A stretch of DNA of 64,000 nucleotides from Rhodococcus rhodnii. GTDB taxonomy: Bacteria > Actinomycetota > Actinomycetes > Mycobacteriales > Pseudonocardiaceae. Numbering within the stretch: position 1 is the stretch's first letter; each line of letters opens with the position of its first letter. The translations under genes were made by a program, and so were the position numbers. Shown piece after piece: positions 44,050 through 53,463 of this stretch. The stretch covers positions 310,001-374,000 of the forward strand of contig JOAA01000002.1 of assembly GCA_000720375.1 (NCBI GenBank), written 5' to 3'. The notes beneath the pieces are model-generated. The model saw only the letters and a program-made list of their open reading frames with translations, was not told where the DNA came from and did no database searches.

Positions 44050-45741
44050 ATGGGCGGAGTGACACGACGAAGTGTTCTTGCCGGCGCCGGGCTCGCTGCT
44101 CTGGCCGCACCCGGACGCGCGTCGGCAGCCGTTGCCGACGAGTACGACGTGGTCGTTGTGGGGTCGGGCGCGGCCGGGATGACCGCGGCGCTCACGGCCG
44201 CGAAGCGCGGTTTCCGGACCGTGGTGATCGAGAAAGCGCCGACGTTCGGCGGTTCCACGGCCCGGTCGGGCGCCGGGATCTGGCTGCCGAACAACCGCGT
44301 GATCCTCGCGGCGGGGGTGCCTGACACGCCACAGAAAGCCGCGTCCTATCTCTCCGCCGTGGTCGGCGCGAGCGTTCCGCTTGCCCGGCAACAGGCTTTC
44401 CTGCAGCACGGCCCGCCGATGCTGGACTTCGTGATGGCGAACAGTCCGGTGCGGTTCCGGTGGATGGAGGGCTACAGCGACTACTACCCGGAGCTGCCCG
44501 GCGGCATGCCGAACGGCCGGTCGATCGAGCCGGACATGCTGGACGGCAATATCCTCGGCGCCGAACTGGCCCGGCTGAACCCGCCGTACATCCAGACACC
44601 GCCCGGCATGGTGATCTTCGGAGCCGACTACAAGTGGGTGACGTTGGCCGCGGTCAACGCCAAGGGCTTCGCGGTCGCCGCCGAGTGCGTCGCTCGCGGG
44701 ACGGCCGCCGCGGCCGCGGGGAAGAGGCCGCTGACCATGGGCCAAGCGCTTGCTGGGGGACTGCGGGCCGGTTTGCTCCAAGCGGGCGTTCCGGTGCTGC
44801 TGAACACGCCATTGACGGATCTGCACGTCGAAAACGGCGCGGTTCGCGGAGTTGTCACGCCACAAGGGCTCATCCGGGCCACGAAGGCGGTGATCATCGG
44901 ATCCGGCGGGTTCGAGCACAACCCGGCGATGCGCGCCCAGTACCAGCCGCAACCGGCTCAGTGGTCGGTCGGCGCGAAGGAGAACACCGGCGACGGAATC
45001 CGGGCGGGGCAACGGCTCGGTGCCGCGCTCGAGCTGATGGACGACGCCTGGTGGGGCCCGGCGATTCCCTTGCCGGACCAGCCTTACTTCTGTTTGGTGG
45101 AAAGGACCTTGCCGGGCGGGTTGATGGTCGACGCGACCGGGAAGCGGTTCGTCAACGAGGCCGCGCCGTACGGAGACGTCGTGCATGTCATGTACGACAA
45201 AGGAGTCGTCCCGGCCTGGCTGATCGTCGACCAGAACTACCGCAACCGCTACCTGTTCAAGGACGTCGCCCCGGTTTTGCCGTTCCCGCAGGCCTGGTTC
45301 GACTCGGGAGCGGTCGTGAAGGCGTCGACGATCGACGCGCTGGCGGCTGCGATCGGTGTCCCGCCGGCGACCCTGCGGTCCACGGTCTCGCGATTCAACG
45401 GCTTCGCCCTGGCCGGCAAGGACAGGGACTTCCGGCGCGGTGACAGTGCGTACGACCACTACTACACGGACCCGGCCGTGTTCCCGTCGTCCAGTTTGGC
45501 GTCGCTGTGGCTGCCGCCGTACTACGCCTTCAAGGTCGTTCCGGGTGATCTCGGCACCAAGGGCGGCATGAAGACCGATGCCCGGGCCCGTGTCCTGCGA
45601 GCCGACGGCTCAGTCGTCGACGGGCTCTACGCCGCCGGAAACGCCAGCGCAGCGGTGATGGGCCGCAGCTACGCCGGCGCGGGATCGACCATCGGCCCGG
45701 CCATGACCTTCGGATACATCGCTGCGAAGGACATCACCTGA
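44050..45741 (+). CDS. kstD: 3-oxosteroid 1-dehydrogenase-like FAD protein with a Tat-like leader
   Basis: 563 residues. After a leader, the FAD motif YDVVVVGSGAAGMTAALTAAKRG is followed by GGSTARSGAGIWLPNN, and the C-terminal block SYAGAGSTIGPAMTFGYIA carries the Tyr and Gly (YAGAG) that catalyse 1(2)-dehydrogenation in KstD enzymes. So it probably introduces the delta-1 double bond in ring A of 3-ketosteroids. Two KstR boxes lie just upstream, as in sterol catabolic regulons. Unusual: the first 30 residues (TRRSVLAGAGLAALAAPGRASA) look like a twin-arginine leader, whereas KstD is generally cytoplasmic. The GTG at 44059 is an alternative start that keeps the leader. The wider 3-ketosteroid 4-ene or fumarate-reductase-like family is the alternative. 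Confidence 0.82.
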   Translation: MGGVTRRSVLAGAGLAALAAPGRASAAVADEYDVVVVGSGAAGMTAALTAAKRGFRTVVIEKAPTFGGSTARSGAGIWLPNNRVILAAGVPDTPQKAASYLSAVVGASVPLARQQAFLQHGPPMLDFVMANSPVRFRWMEGYSDYYPELPGGMPNGRSIEPDMLDGNILGAELARLNPPYIQTPPGMVIFGADYKWVTLAAVNAKGFAVAAECVARGTAAAAAGKRPLTMGQALAGGLRAGLLQAGVPVLLNTPLTDLHVENGAVRGVVTPQGLIRATKAVIIGSGGFEHNPAMRAQYQPQPAQWSVGAKENTGDGIRAGQRLGAALELMDDAWWGPAIPLPDQPYFCLVERTLPGGLMVDATGKRFVNEAAPYGDVVHVMYDKGVVPAWLIVDQNYRNRYLFKDVAPVLPFPQAWFDSGAVVKASTIDALAAAIGVPPATLRSTVSRFNGFALAGKDRDFRRGDSAYDHYYTDPAVFPSSSLASLWLPPYYAFKVVPGDLGTKGGMKTDARARVLRADGSVVDGLYAAGNASAAVMGRSYAGAGSTIGPAMTFGYIAAKDIT

Positions 45742-45765
45742 TCCAGTCTCGCGTTCGAGCCTTAC

Positions 45766-45779
45766 CTACTCTAGAGTAG
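45766..45779. promoter_or_regulatory. Perfect 14-bp palindrome before the fadE24-like gene
   Basis: CTACTCTAGAGTAG lies 30 bases before the ATG. It does not match the KstR or the local TetR motif. It is probably an operator for a fatty-acid regulator; the regulator is unknown. Confidence 0.5.
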
Positions 45780-45808
45780 CTAAGACTCGGACGCGAGGAG
45801 TTGGTGAC

Positions 45809-47116
45809 ATGGTGGACCGGCACAAGCGGGATGCGATGGGGATCGCGCTCGCCGTGCTCAACCGGATCGCTGGTGCGCGCCTGGTGCAGCGGTTCGGCCT
45901 GAACAAGCCCATTGAGCGCGGCGTTTTCCACGCGACCCGCACCGGCTTCCGCACGCTCGGTGCCGCCACGCGGTCGTTCAAGGCCGTGACAAGCGCCGGC
46001 AAGCCCGCACGGCTGCCGTCCGCGCCCGAACGAGGTCTGTTCGACCTGACCCCCGACGAAGATCAACAGATGATCCGGGACACGGTCGCCGAGTTCGCCG
46101 ACGAGCAGCTGCGCCCGGCGGCCGCGGCCGCCGACACCGCGTGCAAGCCGCCGGCCGACCTGCTCAGCACCGCCGATGAGCTGGGCATCACCATGCTCGG
46201 CGTGCCCGAGGAACTCGGTGGCGCGGGCACCGAACGGTCCACTGTGACCGGTGGCTTGATCGCCGAGGCGTTGGCACACGGTGACATGGGCTTAGCGGTC
46301 GCGTGCCTGGCGCCTTCGGCCGTGAGCAACGCGTTGGTGCTCTGGGGTGACGCGGACCAGCAAGCGACCTACCTGCCTGCCTTCGTCGGCGAGAACGTCC
46401 CGGCGGCGGCGTTGGCGGTGTTGGAGCCGAGGCCGTTGTTCGACCCGTTCACGTTGGAGACGAAAGCCCGCCGCACGCCTGAGGGATACCGGCTGGACGG
46501 CGTGAAATCCCTGGTCCCGCGGGCTGCGGAGGCGGAGTTGTTCGTCATCGCCGCCGAGTTGGACGGCTCACCGGCGCTGTTCCTGGTCGAGTCGTCGGAT
46601 ACGGTGATCGAGGCCGAGCCCGCCATGGGGCTGCGTGCGGCGGCGATGGGCCGGGTGGTGCTGGACAACGTCACTGTGCCGCGTACCGCCCTGCTGGGCT
46701 CCCGTGAGAACTATGCCGACTGCATAAGGCTTTCGCGTATCGGCTGGTGTGCGTTGGCAGTCGGGACCGCGCAGGCGGTGCTGGATTACGTGATCCCGTA
46801 CGTGAACGAGCGAGTCGCGTTCGGCGAACCGGTGAGCCACAGACAAGGCGTGGCGTTCAAGGTCGCCGACATCGGCATCGAGGTCGACGGCATGCGCCTG
46901 GTGACCTACCGCGCCGCGTCGCGTGCCGAGCAAGGTCTGCCGTTCGCGCGTGAAGTCGGGCTCGCGCGCAAGCTCTGTGCGGACAAGGGAATGGCGATCG
47001 GCAGCGACGGCGTGCAGCTGCTCGGCGGGCACGGGTTCGTCAAGGAGCATCCGGTTGAACGGTGGTATCGCGATTTGCGAGCCGTCGGCCTGATGGAAGG
47101 GGCGGTGCTGCTGTGA
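45809..47116 (+). CDS. Acyl-CoA dehydrogenase, FadE24-like partner subunit
   Basis: 435 residues from an ATG with GAGGAG 9 bases upstream. It has an N-terminal extension of about 70 residues (AVLNRIAGARLVQRFGLNKP, then FHATRTGFRTLGAATRSFKA) before the dehydrogenase fold, which is characteristic of mycobacterial FadE24. Later segments match as well: LAHGDMGLAVACLAPSAVSN, EPRPLFDPFTLETKARRT, GVKSLVPRAAEAELFV and the closing LLGGHGFVKEHPVERWYRDL. The chain stops soon after, without a standard C-terminal EGTxxIQ helix. The stop overlaps the next gene by four bases (GTGA), suggesting the two form a mixed complex like other actinobacterial FadE pairs. Role: beta-oxidation of an unidentified acyl-CoA. 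Confidence 0.88.
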   Translation: MVDRHKRDAMGIALAVLNRIAGARLVQRFGLNKPIERGVFHATRTGFRTLGAATRSFKAVTSAGKPARLPSAPERGLFDLTPDEDQQMIRDTVAEFADEQLRPAAAAADTACKPPADLLSTADELGITMLGVPEELGGAGTERSTVTGGLIAEALAHGDMGLAVACLAPSAVSNALVLWGDADQQATYLPAFVGENVPAAALAVLEPRPLFDPFTLETKARRTPEGYRLDGVKSLVPRAAEAELFVIAAELDGSPALFLVESSDTVIEAEPAMGLRAAAMGRVVLDNVTVPRTALLGSRENYADCIRLSRIGWCALAVGTAQAVLDYVIPYVNERVAFGEPVSHRQGVAFKVADIGIEVDGMRLVTYRAASRAEQGLPFAREVGLARKLCADKGMAIGSDGVQLLGGHGFVKEHPVERWYRDLRAVGLMEGAVLL

Positions 47117-48309
47117 TCAACCTGGAGATCCCCAAGAAGTTCGGGGCACTGCTGAACCAGGCGCACCAGGCGGCCGCCGAGATCTTCCGGCCGAACTCCC
47201 GCAAGTACGACCTGGCCGAGCACACGTACCCCAAGGAACTGGACATCTTCGCGGCCCTGCTGGACGGCGTGAACGCCTCCGGCGAAGGCGGCGGTGGCGC
47301 GTCCGGCGTCCGGCGGACCGAGAAGGGCACCGGGATCCGCAACGGCGCCAACATGTCCACAGTGCTCGGTACGATCGAGCTGTGCTGGGGCGACCTCGGG
47401 TTCCTGCTTTCCATGCCACGTCAAGGCCTTGGCAACGCAGCGATCGCGTCCGTGGCCAATGAGGAGCAACTGGCGCGGTTCGGCAAGCTGTGGGCCTCGA
47501 TGGCGATCACCGAACCCGACACCGGTTCGGACTCCGCGGCGATCAAGACCACGGCCGTGAAAGACGGCGACGACTACATCATCAACGGCGAGAAGATCTT
47601 CGTCACCGCGGGCGAACGCTCGGACGCCGTGGTCGTCTGGGCCACTTTGGACAAGTCATTGGGCCGAGCCGCGATCAAATCGTTCGTGGTGGAGAAGGGC
47701 ACGCCGGGCATGCAAGTCGTCCGCCTGGAGAACAAGCTCGGCATCCGCGCATCGGACACCGCGGTCATCCGGTTCACCGACTGCCGTGTGCCCGCGGCGA
47801 ACCTGCTCGGCGACCCGAACATCAACAAGGGCTTCGCGGGTGTGATGCAGACGTTCGACAACACCCGCCCGCTGGTCGCCGCGATGGCGATCGGCCTGGC
47901 GTGGGCCGCGCTGGAGGAGACCGAGAAGCTGCTGGCCGAGGCCGGGATCGAGGTCGACTACGACAAGCCGGCCAACAACCAGCACGCCGCCGCGGCCGCG
48001 TACCTTGCCCTGGAAGCGGATTGGGAGGCCGCCAAGCTGCTCACGTTGCGGGCGGCCTGGATGGCGGACAACGCCAAGCCGAACTCACTGGAAGCCTCGG
48101 AGGCCAAGGCCAAAGCGGGCCGTGTGACCACCGAGATCACTTTGAAGTGCGTCGAGTTGTGCGGCAGCATCGGCTACTCCGAGCACAACCTGCTGGAGAA
48201 GTGGGCACGGGACGCCAAGATCCTCGACATCTTCGAAGGCACCCAGCAGATCCAGCAGCTGATCGTGGCCCGTCGCCTGTTGGGCAAGACCTCCGGCCAG
48301 CTGAAGTGA
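47113..48309 (+). CDS. Acyl-CoA dehydrogenase, FadE23-like
   Basis: 398 residues from a GTG at 47113 within the stop of the previous gene. It begins INLEIPKKFGALLNQAHQAA, the FadE23-type N-terminus. Core features: WASMAITEPDTGSDSAAIKT, EKIFVTAGERSDAVVVWATLD, the FADH-side RLENKLGIRASDTAVIRF, and IFEGTQQIQQLIVARRLLG with the catalytic glutamate in FEGT. FadE23/FadE24 neighbours occur together in mycobacteria, where their expression responds to isoniazid. This chain carries the catalytic residue, so the pair may work as an alpha-beta complex. A strong hairpin follows the stop. Confidence 0.9.
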   Translation: MINLEIPKKFGALLNQAHQAAAEIFRPNSRKYDLAEHTYPKELDIFAALLDGVNASGEGGGGASGVRRTEKGTGIRNGANMSTVLGTIELCWGDLGFLLSMPRQGLGNAAIASVANEEQLARFGKLWASMAITEPDTGSDSAAIKTTAVKDGDDYIINGEKIFVTAGERSDAVVVWATLDKSLGRAAIKSFVVEKGTPGMQVVRLENKLGIRASDTAVIRFTDCRVPAANLLGDPNINKGFAGVMQTFDNTRPLVAAMAIGLAWAALEETEKLLAEAGIEVDYDKPANNQHAAAAAYLALEADWEAAKLLTLRAAWMADNAKPNSLEASEAKAKAGRVTTEITLKCVELCGSIGYSEHNLLEKWARDAKILDIFEGTQQIQQLIVARRLLGKTSGQLK

Positions 48310-48337
48310 GAGGTGCGCGGCGGTCGCCGCGCACCTC
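48310..48337. terminator. Perfect 13-bp hairpin between convergent genes
   Basis: Arms GAGGTGCGCGGCG (48310-48322) and CGCCGCGCACCTC (48325-48337) meet with a nominal 2-base loop. It starts right after the fadE23-like stop and ends 5 bases before the 3' end of the subtilase gene, serving both strands. Confidence 0.85.
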
Positions 48338-48342
48338 CGGTT

Positions 48343-51300
48343 TCACTTCACCCGGTAGGCCCGGATGATCGTCTGGGCCACGGTGTTGCCATCGGTATCC
48401 GAGGCGTCGGCGCGCAACGAAACGAACCCGGCCGCCGGGTTCTTGACGATCGCCCACCACTTGCCTTGGACGCTCAGCAACGGAACCTGGTGCCAGGTCT
48501 TGCCGTCGTCGGAGGATTCCTCCACCTTCCGTGGCTCCGCCTTGCCTTGCGTCCCCGGCTGACGGTCAACCCGCACCGTTACAGCGAACAACGCGCCGGC
48601 CGGTGCCTGGTTCGCCATGTCCAGCTTGGGATCGAAGCCGATCGCAAGCAGAGGCAGCGGGGTCGTCGCCGTGGTGTGTCCAGATCGGAAGCCCCATTCC
48701 GCGCTGACCTTTGTGGACGACGGCCACTCCGGATGACTCCTCGTCACTTCGGACGTCAGCCGGTAGTCAGCGGCACCTGGGGGAACGGCGAACGTTCCCT
48801 GCCCAGGGACTGCGCTTCGGCCGATCTCCTTGCCATCAGATGAAAGCACGGTCTCGCCAGTGTCGTCGGGCAGCGCGAACCCGGAGTGGCCTGCCGAGTC
48901 GGACAACAACGGCAGCGCGGCCTCGATCGTGTCACCGGTGCGGGAGACCAACGCCGGTGACGGGCCGAAGTCGGTCTGCGGACCCGTGATGGCCGGGCCG
49001 AACACGGCCTTGTTCCAGTCCACTTCGGCCTTCTCACCCGTTTTGAACGTCCTTGTGCCAAGCAGGCTCGTCTGCGGCTGGACGGTCGTGCCGAGGCTGA
49101 CGACCCACGACATCGGCGAGAAGTACTCGGTTCGCCGCAGCGGCATCGGGACCTGGTGGGTCTCCATCCAGGCCTCCACCACCTTCGACCGGTCGAACGC
49201 CTGCACGGTGTGGTATCCCATGTCGCTCTTGCCGTTCGTACGGTATGTCGTCTGCACAGTGGCGACATCGCGGCTGCGTGCTTGATAGTCCACATTGGTG
49301 GGAATATTGCCGTGGCTGGGGAACGCGAGCTCGTAGTGATACGGGCTCGGTGATTGACCGGTCAGCGTGACTGATGCCGCACCCAGCTTGGCCAGCCGTG
49401 CGCCTTCCGGACGCATCGTCATGGCGACTGGGATCGGCGACTGCGGCCGGGTGAGCTGGACCGGACCTGCGGCGAAGTGGAACAGCGCGGCAACCGCACC
49501 GGCTTGTGCGATCGCGTCCACTTTCGCGTCGTAGTCCGTGCCCGCCGTCGTGAACACCGCGAGTTTGCCCGTCAGATCGTGGGATGCGATCTCTTCGGGT
49601 GCGGCGGTTCCGACGTCCACAGCGGACAGTGCGCGGGTCTCGACGGGCTTCGGCGAGTTCGGCACCCAACCCACCGGGACCTCGAACGACTCCGGCCGGT
49701 CGACGGTGAGCTTGACCGCGGGACGTTGCAGCTTCAGCCGGTCGAAGTACATGAAGTGCGGGTGGTTTCCGGCAACCGGCGCGGCGTAGTCGTCCTCGGA
49801 CGCTTGGTTGGAGTAGCCCACCCCGCGCCCGCCGGTGTCGATCGACATACCGACGGTGCCTGACGTTCCGAAGGGACCCGCGAGCAGCCGGGCGTCCCGC
49901 TCGTCGGTCCTTACGCTGACCTTCTTGCCCTTGCGGGCATCCAACGTGACGACAGTGTCCTTACGCAGATCGATCGTCGGCTCGGCCACGGCCGTACTGG
50001 ACGGCAAGTACTGGCCAGGTATCGGCGTCTCCACCGATCCGATCACGGCATACCGGCCCACGGGCAACCGGACGGTGCTGTTATTGATCATCATGCCGAA
50101 GAGATCGGCGCCGGTGTCCAGCTGGACCCACGTTGCTTTGCCCGCCCCGCCTTGGGTTTCCTTGCCGTCACGATCGACGAACTTGGTCGTCAGGTCGTAG
50201 CTCTCCGGCTCTTTGTACGCTCCGACCAGCGTCTGGATCACGGTGTCGTCGCTCTGCGCGACCAGTCTGCCGCCGTAGACACCGATCGGTGCCTTGGTGT
50301 GATCGAACGCGACCGTCACGCTCGCTTCGCCGCCCGCGGGCACGGTGATCTCGCTTGCGCTCAAGCCAAAGGCCGGGACATCGGTGCTCAGCTTCAACGA
50401 GACAGCCGTCGAACCGGTGTTCTTGTACGTGACCGGTTTGCTCTCGACCGGCTGGGTGTGCGGCCACTTGACGAACCCGAGGTTCACGCTACCCACGCTC
50501 GGCACGATGGCCTGCGCGACCGCCTTGGCGACGTCCAGCCGTCCAGCGCCTTGTTGGTAGATGGTGGCGTCAATGGGTTTGGCACTGCCCATCAAGGCGG
50601 CCTTGATCTGCTGTCCGGTCCAATCCGGGTGCTGGGCCGCGAGAATCGCCGCGGCGCCGGCAACGTGCGGCGTGGCCATCGAGGTCCCGCTCAGCCGGGC
50701 GTAGTGATCGTCGACGGCCCTGTCCGCCAGCGTGCCCTCCGCCCGGGCGGCCACGATGTCCTCACCGGGAGCCGCGATGTCCGGCTTGACGGCGTGGTCT
50801 CTGATCCGTGGGCCTGGCTGGCTGAACACGCTGTACTTGTCCTGCTTGCTCACGCTGGCAACGGCCAACGCGGCGTCCGCGGACGCGGGTGACGCCACCT
50901 TCACGCCGGGCCCGTAGTTGCCCGCCGCGACGACGAACAACGTGCCCTTCTCCGCGGAGATCCGGTTTATTGCCGTCTCGATCGGGTCGGTCCCGTCGCC
51001 AGAGCCACTGCCGAGGCTCATGTTCACGACCTTGGCACCGCTGTCGGCGGCCCACTGCATTCCTTCGAGGATCGCGTCGAACGGACAGCCACGCTTCGCG
51101 CAGACCTTGCCGATCACCAGATCGGCCCCTTTGGCGACACCCGTGTACTTGCCGCCACGACCCGCCACAGTGGACGCGACGTGGGTGCCGTGACCGATCA
51201 CGTCCCGCGTGCCTTCGCCCGTGAAGTCCTTCTCGCCCTTGACGATCCCGGCGAGGTCGGGGTGCTTCGGATCGTAACCGGTGTCCAGAACGGCCACGGT

Positions 51301-51879
51301 CGTGCCTGCCCCGGTGTGCCCGGCCTGCCACGCGGCCGGTGCACCGACCTGGGGGATGCTTTCGTCAAGCGAGGGAAACAGCTTGCCGTTGAGCCAGATC
51401 TTGCTGTGACCCGACTTCGCGAGCACGTCCGTTCCCTTTGCGGCGGCCACGGCGGACATCCGCACGCGTGGCAGGTCGCGGGTGACCTTGCCAAGCGTTT
51501 GCGCTTGCGGAGACTCGACCAGCAACGGGATCTCGGAAGTGTGGGCGTCGTCGTACCCGAGTTCGATCAACCGGGTCACGTCGAACAGTGCACGATCCAA
51601 TGTGCCCGACTGGACTCGCGGAATGACGCTCGTCGGAATGACCGTGACACCGTTCGGGCTCACGGATTTGACGAAGCCGATGCGTTCGCCCAGCCGCTTG
51701 GCCGGTTCGATCCGGGCGTCCCAGGTCGCGCCCCTCTTGGTCACCGTCACCTTGTCCCCGGTGATCAGCGTGACGGTCTTGGATTCCCCGGATGGTGGTT
51801 CAGCGCTCGCCGGTAAGGCGGCCACGCCGCTGGCCAGGACAGCGAAGACCACTGCCTGGCTCAGTATGCGTTTGTGCAC
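48343..51879 (-). CDS. Large secreted subtilisin-like serine protease (S8)
   Basis: 1178 residues from a GTG with AAGGGGAAG upstream. Sec signal peptide (about 1-26, ending PASA), then an inhibitor-like pro-region (about 27-190, VTLITGDKVTV), then the peptidase domain with Asp in VAVLDTGYDPKHPDL, His in IGHGTHVASTVAG, Asn in VVAAGNYGPG and Ser in LSGTSMATPHVAGAAAIL. The C-terminal 700 residues are beta-rich (Fn3-like and a PA-like segment near LAVFTTAGTDYDAKV) and lack a sortase or membrane anchor, so the protein is probably released. Role: extracellular protein degradation, as in streptomycete KP-43-like and vpr-like subtilases. Stand-alone gene. Confidence 0.94.
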   Translation of the reverse strand: MHKRILSQAVVFAVLASGVAALPASAEPPSGESKTVTLITGDKVTVTKRGATWDARIEPAKRLGERIGFVKSVSPNGVTVIPTSVIPRVQSGTLDRALFDVTRLIELGYDDAHTSEIPLLVESPQAQTLGKVTRDLPRVRMSAVAAAKGTDVLAKSGHSKIWLNGKLFPSLDESIPQVGAPAAWQAGHTGAGTTVAVLDTGYDPKHPDLAGIVKGEKDFTGEGTRDVIGHGTHVASTVAGRGGKYTGVAKGADLVIGKVCAKRGCPFDAILEGMQWAADSGAKVVNMSLGSGSGDGTDPIETAINRISAEKGTLFVVAAGNYGPGVKVASPASADAALAVASVSKQDKYSVFSQPGPRIRDHAVKPDIAAPGEDIVAARAEGTLADRAVDDHYARLSGTSMATPHVAGAAAILAAQHPDWTGQQIKAALMGSAKPIDATIYQQGAGRLDVAKAVAQAIVPSVGSVNLGFVKWPHTQPVESKPVTYKNTGSTAVSLKLSTDVPAFGLSASEITVPAGGEASVTVAFDHTKAPIGVYGGRLVAQSDDTVIQTLVGAYKEPESYDLTTKFVDRDGKETQGGAGKATWVQLDTGADLFGMMINNSTVRLPVGRYAVIGSVETPIPGQYLPSSTAVAEPTIDLRKDTVVTLDARKGKKVSVRTDERDARLLAGPFGTSGTVGMSIDTGGRGVGYSNQASEDDYAAPVAGNHPHFMYFDRLKLQRPAVKLTVDRPESFEVPVGWVPNSPKPVETRALSAVDVGTAAPEEIASHDLTGKLAVFTTAGTDYDAKVDAIAQAGAVAALFHFAAGPVQLTRPQSPIPVAMTMRPEGARLAKLGAASVTLTGQSPSPYHYELAFPSHGNIPTNVDYQARSRDVATVQTTYRTNGKSDMGYHTVQAFDRSKVVEAWMETHQVPMPLRRTEYFSPMSWVVSLGTTVQPQTSLLGTRTFKTGEKAEVDWNKAVFGPAITGPQTDFGPSPALVSRTGDTIEAALPLLSDSAGHSGFALPDDTGETVLSSDGKEIGRSAVPGQGTFAVPPGAADYRLTSEVTRSHPEWPSSTKVSAEWGFRSGHTTATTPLPLLAIGFDPKLDMANQAPAGALFAVTVRVDRQPGTQGKAEPRKVEESSDDGKTWHQVPLLSVQGKWWAIVKNPAAGFVSLRADASDTDGNTVAQTIIRAYRVK

Positions 51880-51958
51880 GAACTTCCCCTTGCGTCGTCA
51901 GGAAACACCCCCAGCACTGACGAAGACCTTCCGGGGAAGCAAAAGGTTGCCTTGGCGG

Positions 51959-53344
51959 CTAAAGAACCGCCTTTTCGAGCTCGGACAAGGAGTCTTCGAG
52001 GTGGCCGAGCAGCCGCTGCAGGTGCGGCACGTTGCGGCGGCAGCCGGTCAGCCCGAACTGGAGGTTGTCGGCGTAGCTGGTGATCGTGATGTTCAAGGCC
52101 TGGCCGTCGTACGGGATCGACAGCGGGTACATGCCCTGCAGCCGCGCCCCGTTCCAGTACAGCGGCCTCGGCGACCCGGGCACGTTCGAGATGATCAGGT
52201 TGAACGGCGGCGGCGTCATCCGGACGAATCCGGGCAGCGGCGCGAAAGCCAAAGGCGCCATCGTCAACCCGGACAACGCCAGGATCTGCAGTGGGCTCAG
52301 TTCGGCCAGCGACCGCTTGGCGATCTGCGCGGAGTCCTGGATCTGGGTGAACCGCTCGGCCGGATCCGCCAGGTGCGTGCCGAGGTTCACCAGGATCGCG
52401 CCGACCGAGTTGCCGCTGGCCTCGCTCCGCTTTTGCTTGGCACGCAACGAAACCGGGACCATCGCGATCAGCGGGCGGTCCGGCAGCGCGCCGAGCTCCA
52501 GCAAATAGCGGCGCAGCGCGCCGGAGCACATGGCGAGCACGACGTCGTTCAGGGTCGCGCCGGTCGCGCGGCGGATGGCTTTGATCCGGTCGACCGACCA
52601 CTGCTGTGCGGCGAACCGGCGCGCTCCGGTGATCTGCACGTTGAAGATCGACCGAGGAGCCTGGAACGGCAGGACACTGGCCTGTTCGCGCAGTGCGACG
52701 TTGGCGCTCTTCACCAGCGCGGGCAGCACGCCCGCGACGTCCTGGGTCGCCGCGCGGATATTTTCCAGCAGTTCCAACGGTCCGCCGCCGCTGCCGGTCT
52801 TCGCCGGCTTGTCCATCGGCGGCACCGCCCACACCGGCGGCATGTCCCGGACATCGGGATCGGTCGACAGGGCACGGGTGGCCAGAAGCAACGACGACAC
52901 ACCGTCCAACAGGGCGTGGTGCACCTTCGAGTACGTCGCGAACCTGTTCCCCTCCAGGCCTTCGATCAGCGAGAACTCCCACAGTGGACGATGCCGGTCC
53001 AGCAACGACCCGTGCAGCCGGGAAGTCAGCTCCAGCAGTTCACGCACGCGCCCCGGACGCGGCAAAGCCGTCAGGCGGACGTGGTACTCCATGTCGAGTT
53101 GGTTGTCCGTCGCCCATGACCACTGGCCGAGGCTGCTCACCGGGCGTCGTGGCCTGCGGCGGAACAGCGGTTGCACGTTCTCCTCGTCGGCGACCAGCGA
53201 GTGGTAGATCTTGCTCAGATAGTCCGGCCCGGCGTCGTCAGGCAGTGTGTACAGCTGCAGCCCGCCGACGTGCATCGGATGCTCCCGCGATTCACCGATC
53301 AGGAACATCGAGTCGGTGACGGGCATGAACGGTATCCGGGCCAT
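51959..53344 (-). CDS. Wax ester synthase / diacylglycerol acyltransferase (WS/DGAT)
   Basis: 461 residues from an ATG with GGAGG 6 bases upstream. The condensation motif HHALLDG (HHxxxDG, about residue 137) and the conserved later block LNDVVLAMCSGALRRYL, plus LIAMVPVSLR, NSVGAILVNLGT and FNLIISNVPGSPRPLYWNG, are all present. Reaction by family: acyl-CoA-dependent acylation of diacylglycerol or fatty alcohol to make storage triacylglycerol or wax. Length is normal. It is divergent from the MpaB-type gene (119 bases between starts) and may share the palindromic control site there. Confidence 0.94.
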   Translation of the reverse strand: MARIPFMPVTDSMFLIGESREHPMHVGGLQLYTLPDDAGPDYLSKIYHSLVADEENVQPLFRRRPRRPVSSLGQWSWATDNQLDMEYHVRLTALPRPGRVRELLELTSRLHGSLLDRHRPLWEFSLIEGLEGNRFATYSKVHHALLDGVSSLLLATRALSTDPDVRDMPPVWAVPPMDKPAKTGSGGGPLELLENIRAATQDVAGVLPALVKSANVALREQASVLPFQAPRSIFNVQITGARRFAAQQWSVDRIKAIRRATGATLNDVVLAMCSGALRRYLLELGALPDRPLIAMVPVSLRAKQKRSEASGNSVGAILVNLGTHLADPAERFTQIQDSAQIAKRSLAELSPLQILALSGLTMAPLAFAPLPGFVRMTPPPFNLIISNVPGSPRPLYWNGARLQGMYPLSIPYDGQALNITITSYADNLQFGLTGCRRNVPHLQRLLGHLEDSLSELEKAVL

Positions 53345-53425
53345 GGGCGCCTCCTGTCCCCGGTGCGACCTGCCGAGATTACCGCCGCGGACGGTGGCCA
53401 GGAAGATCGGCTGACTTGAGATTGT

Positions 53426-53452
53426 GAGACGTTAGACGTATCTTCGTCTCAA
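53426..53452. promoter_or_regulatory. Candidate TetR operator before the MpaB-type gene
   Basis: Arms TGAGACG (53426-53432) and CGTCTCA (53446-53452) with a 13-base spacer that repeats AGACG. It lies right before the AAGGAGGTG ribosome site of the oxygenase gene, which is followed by a TetR gene, and in the gap shared with the WS/DGAT gene. Confidence 0.55.
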
Positions 53453-53463
53453 GGAGGTGCGTC

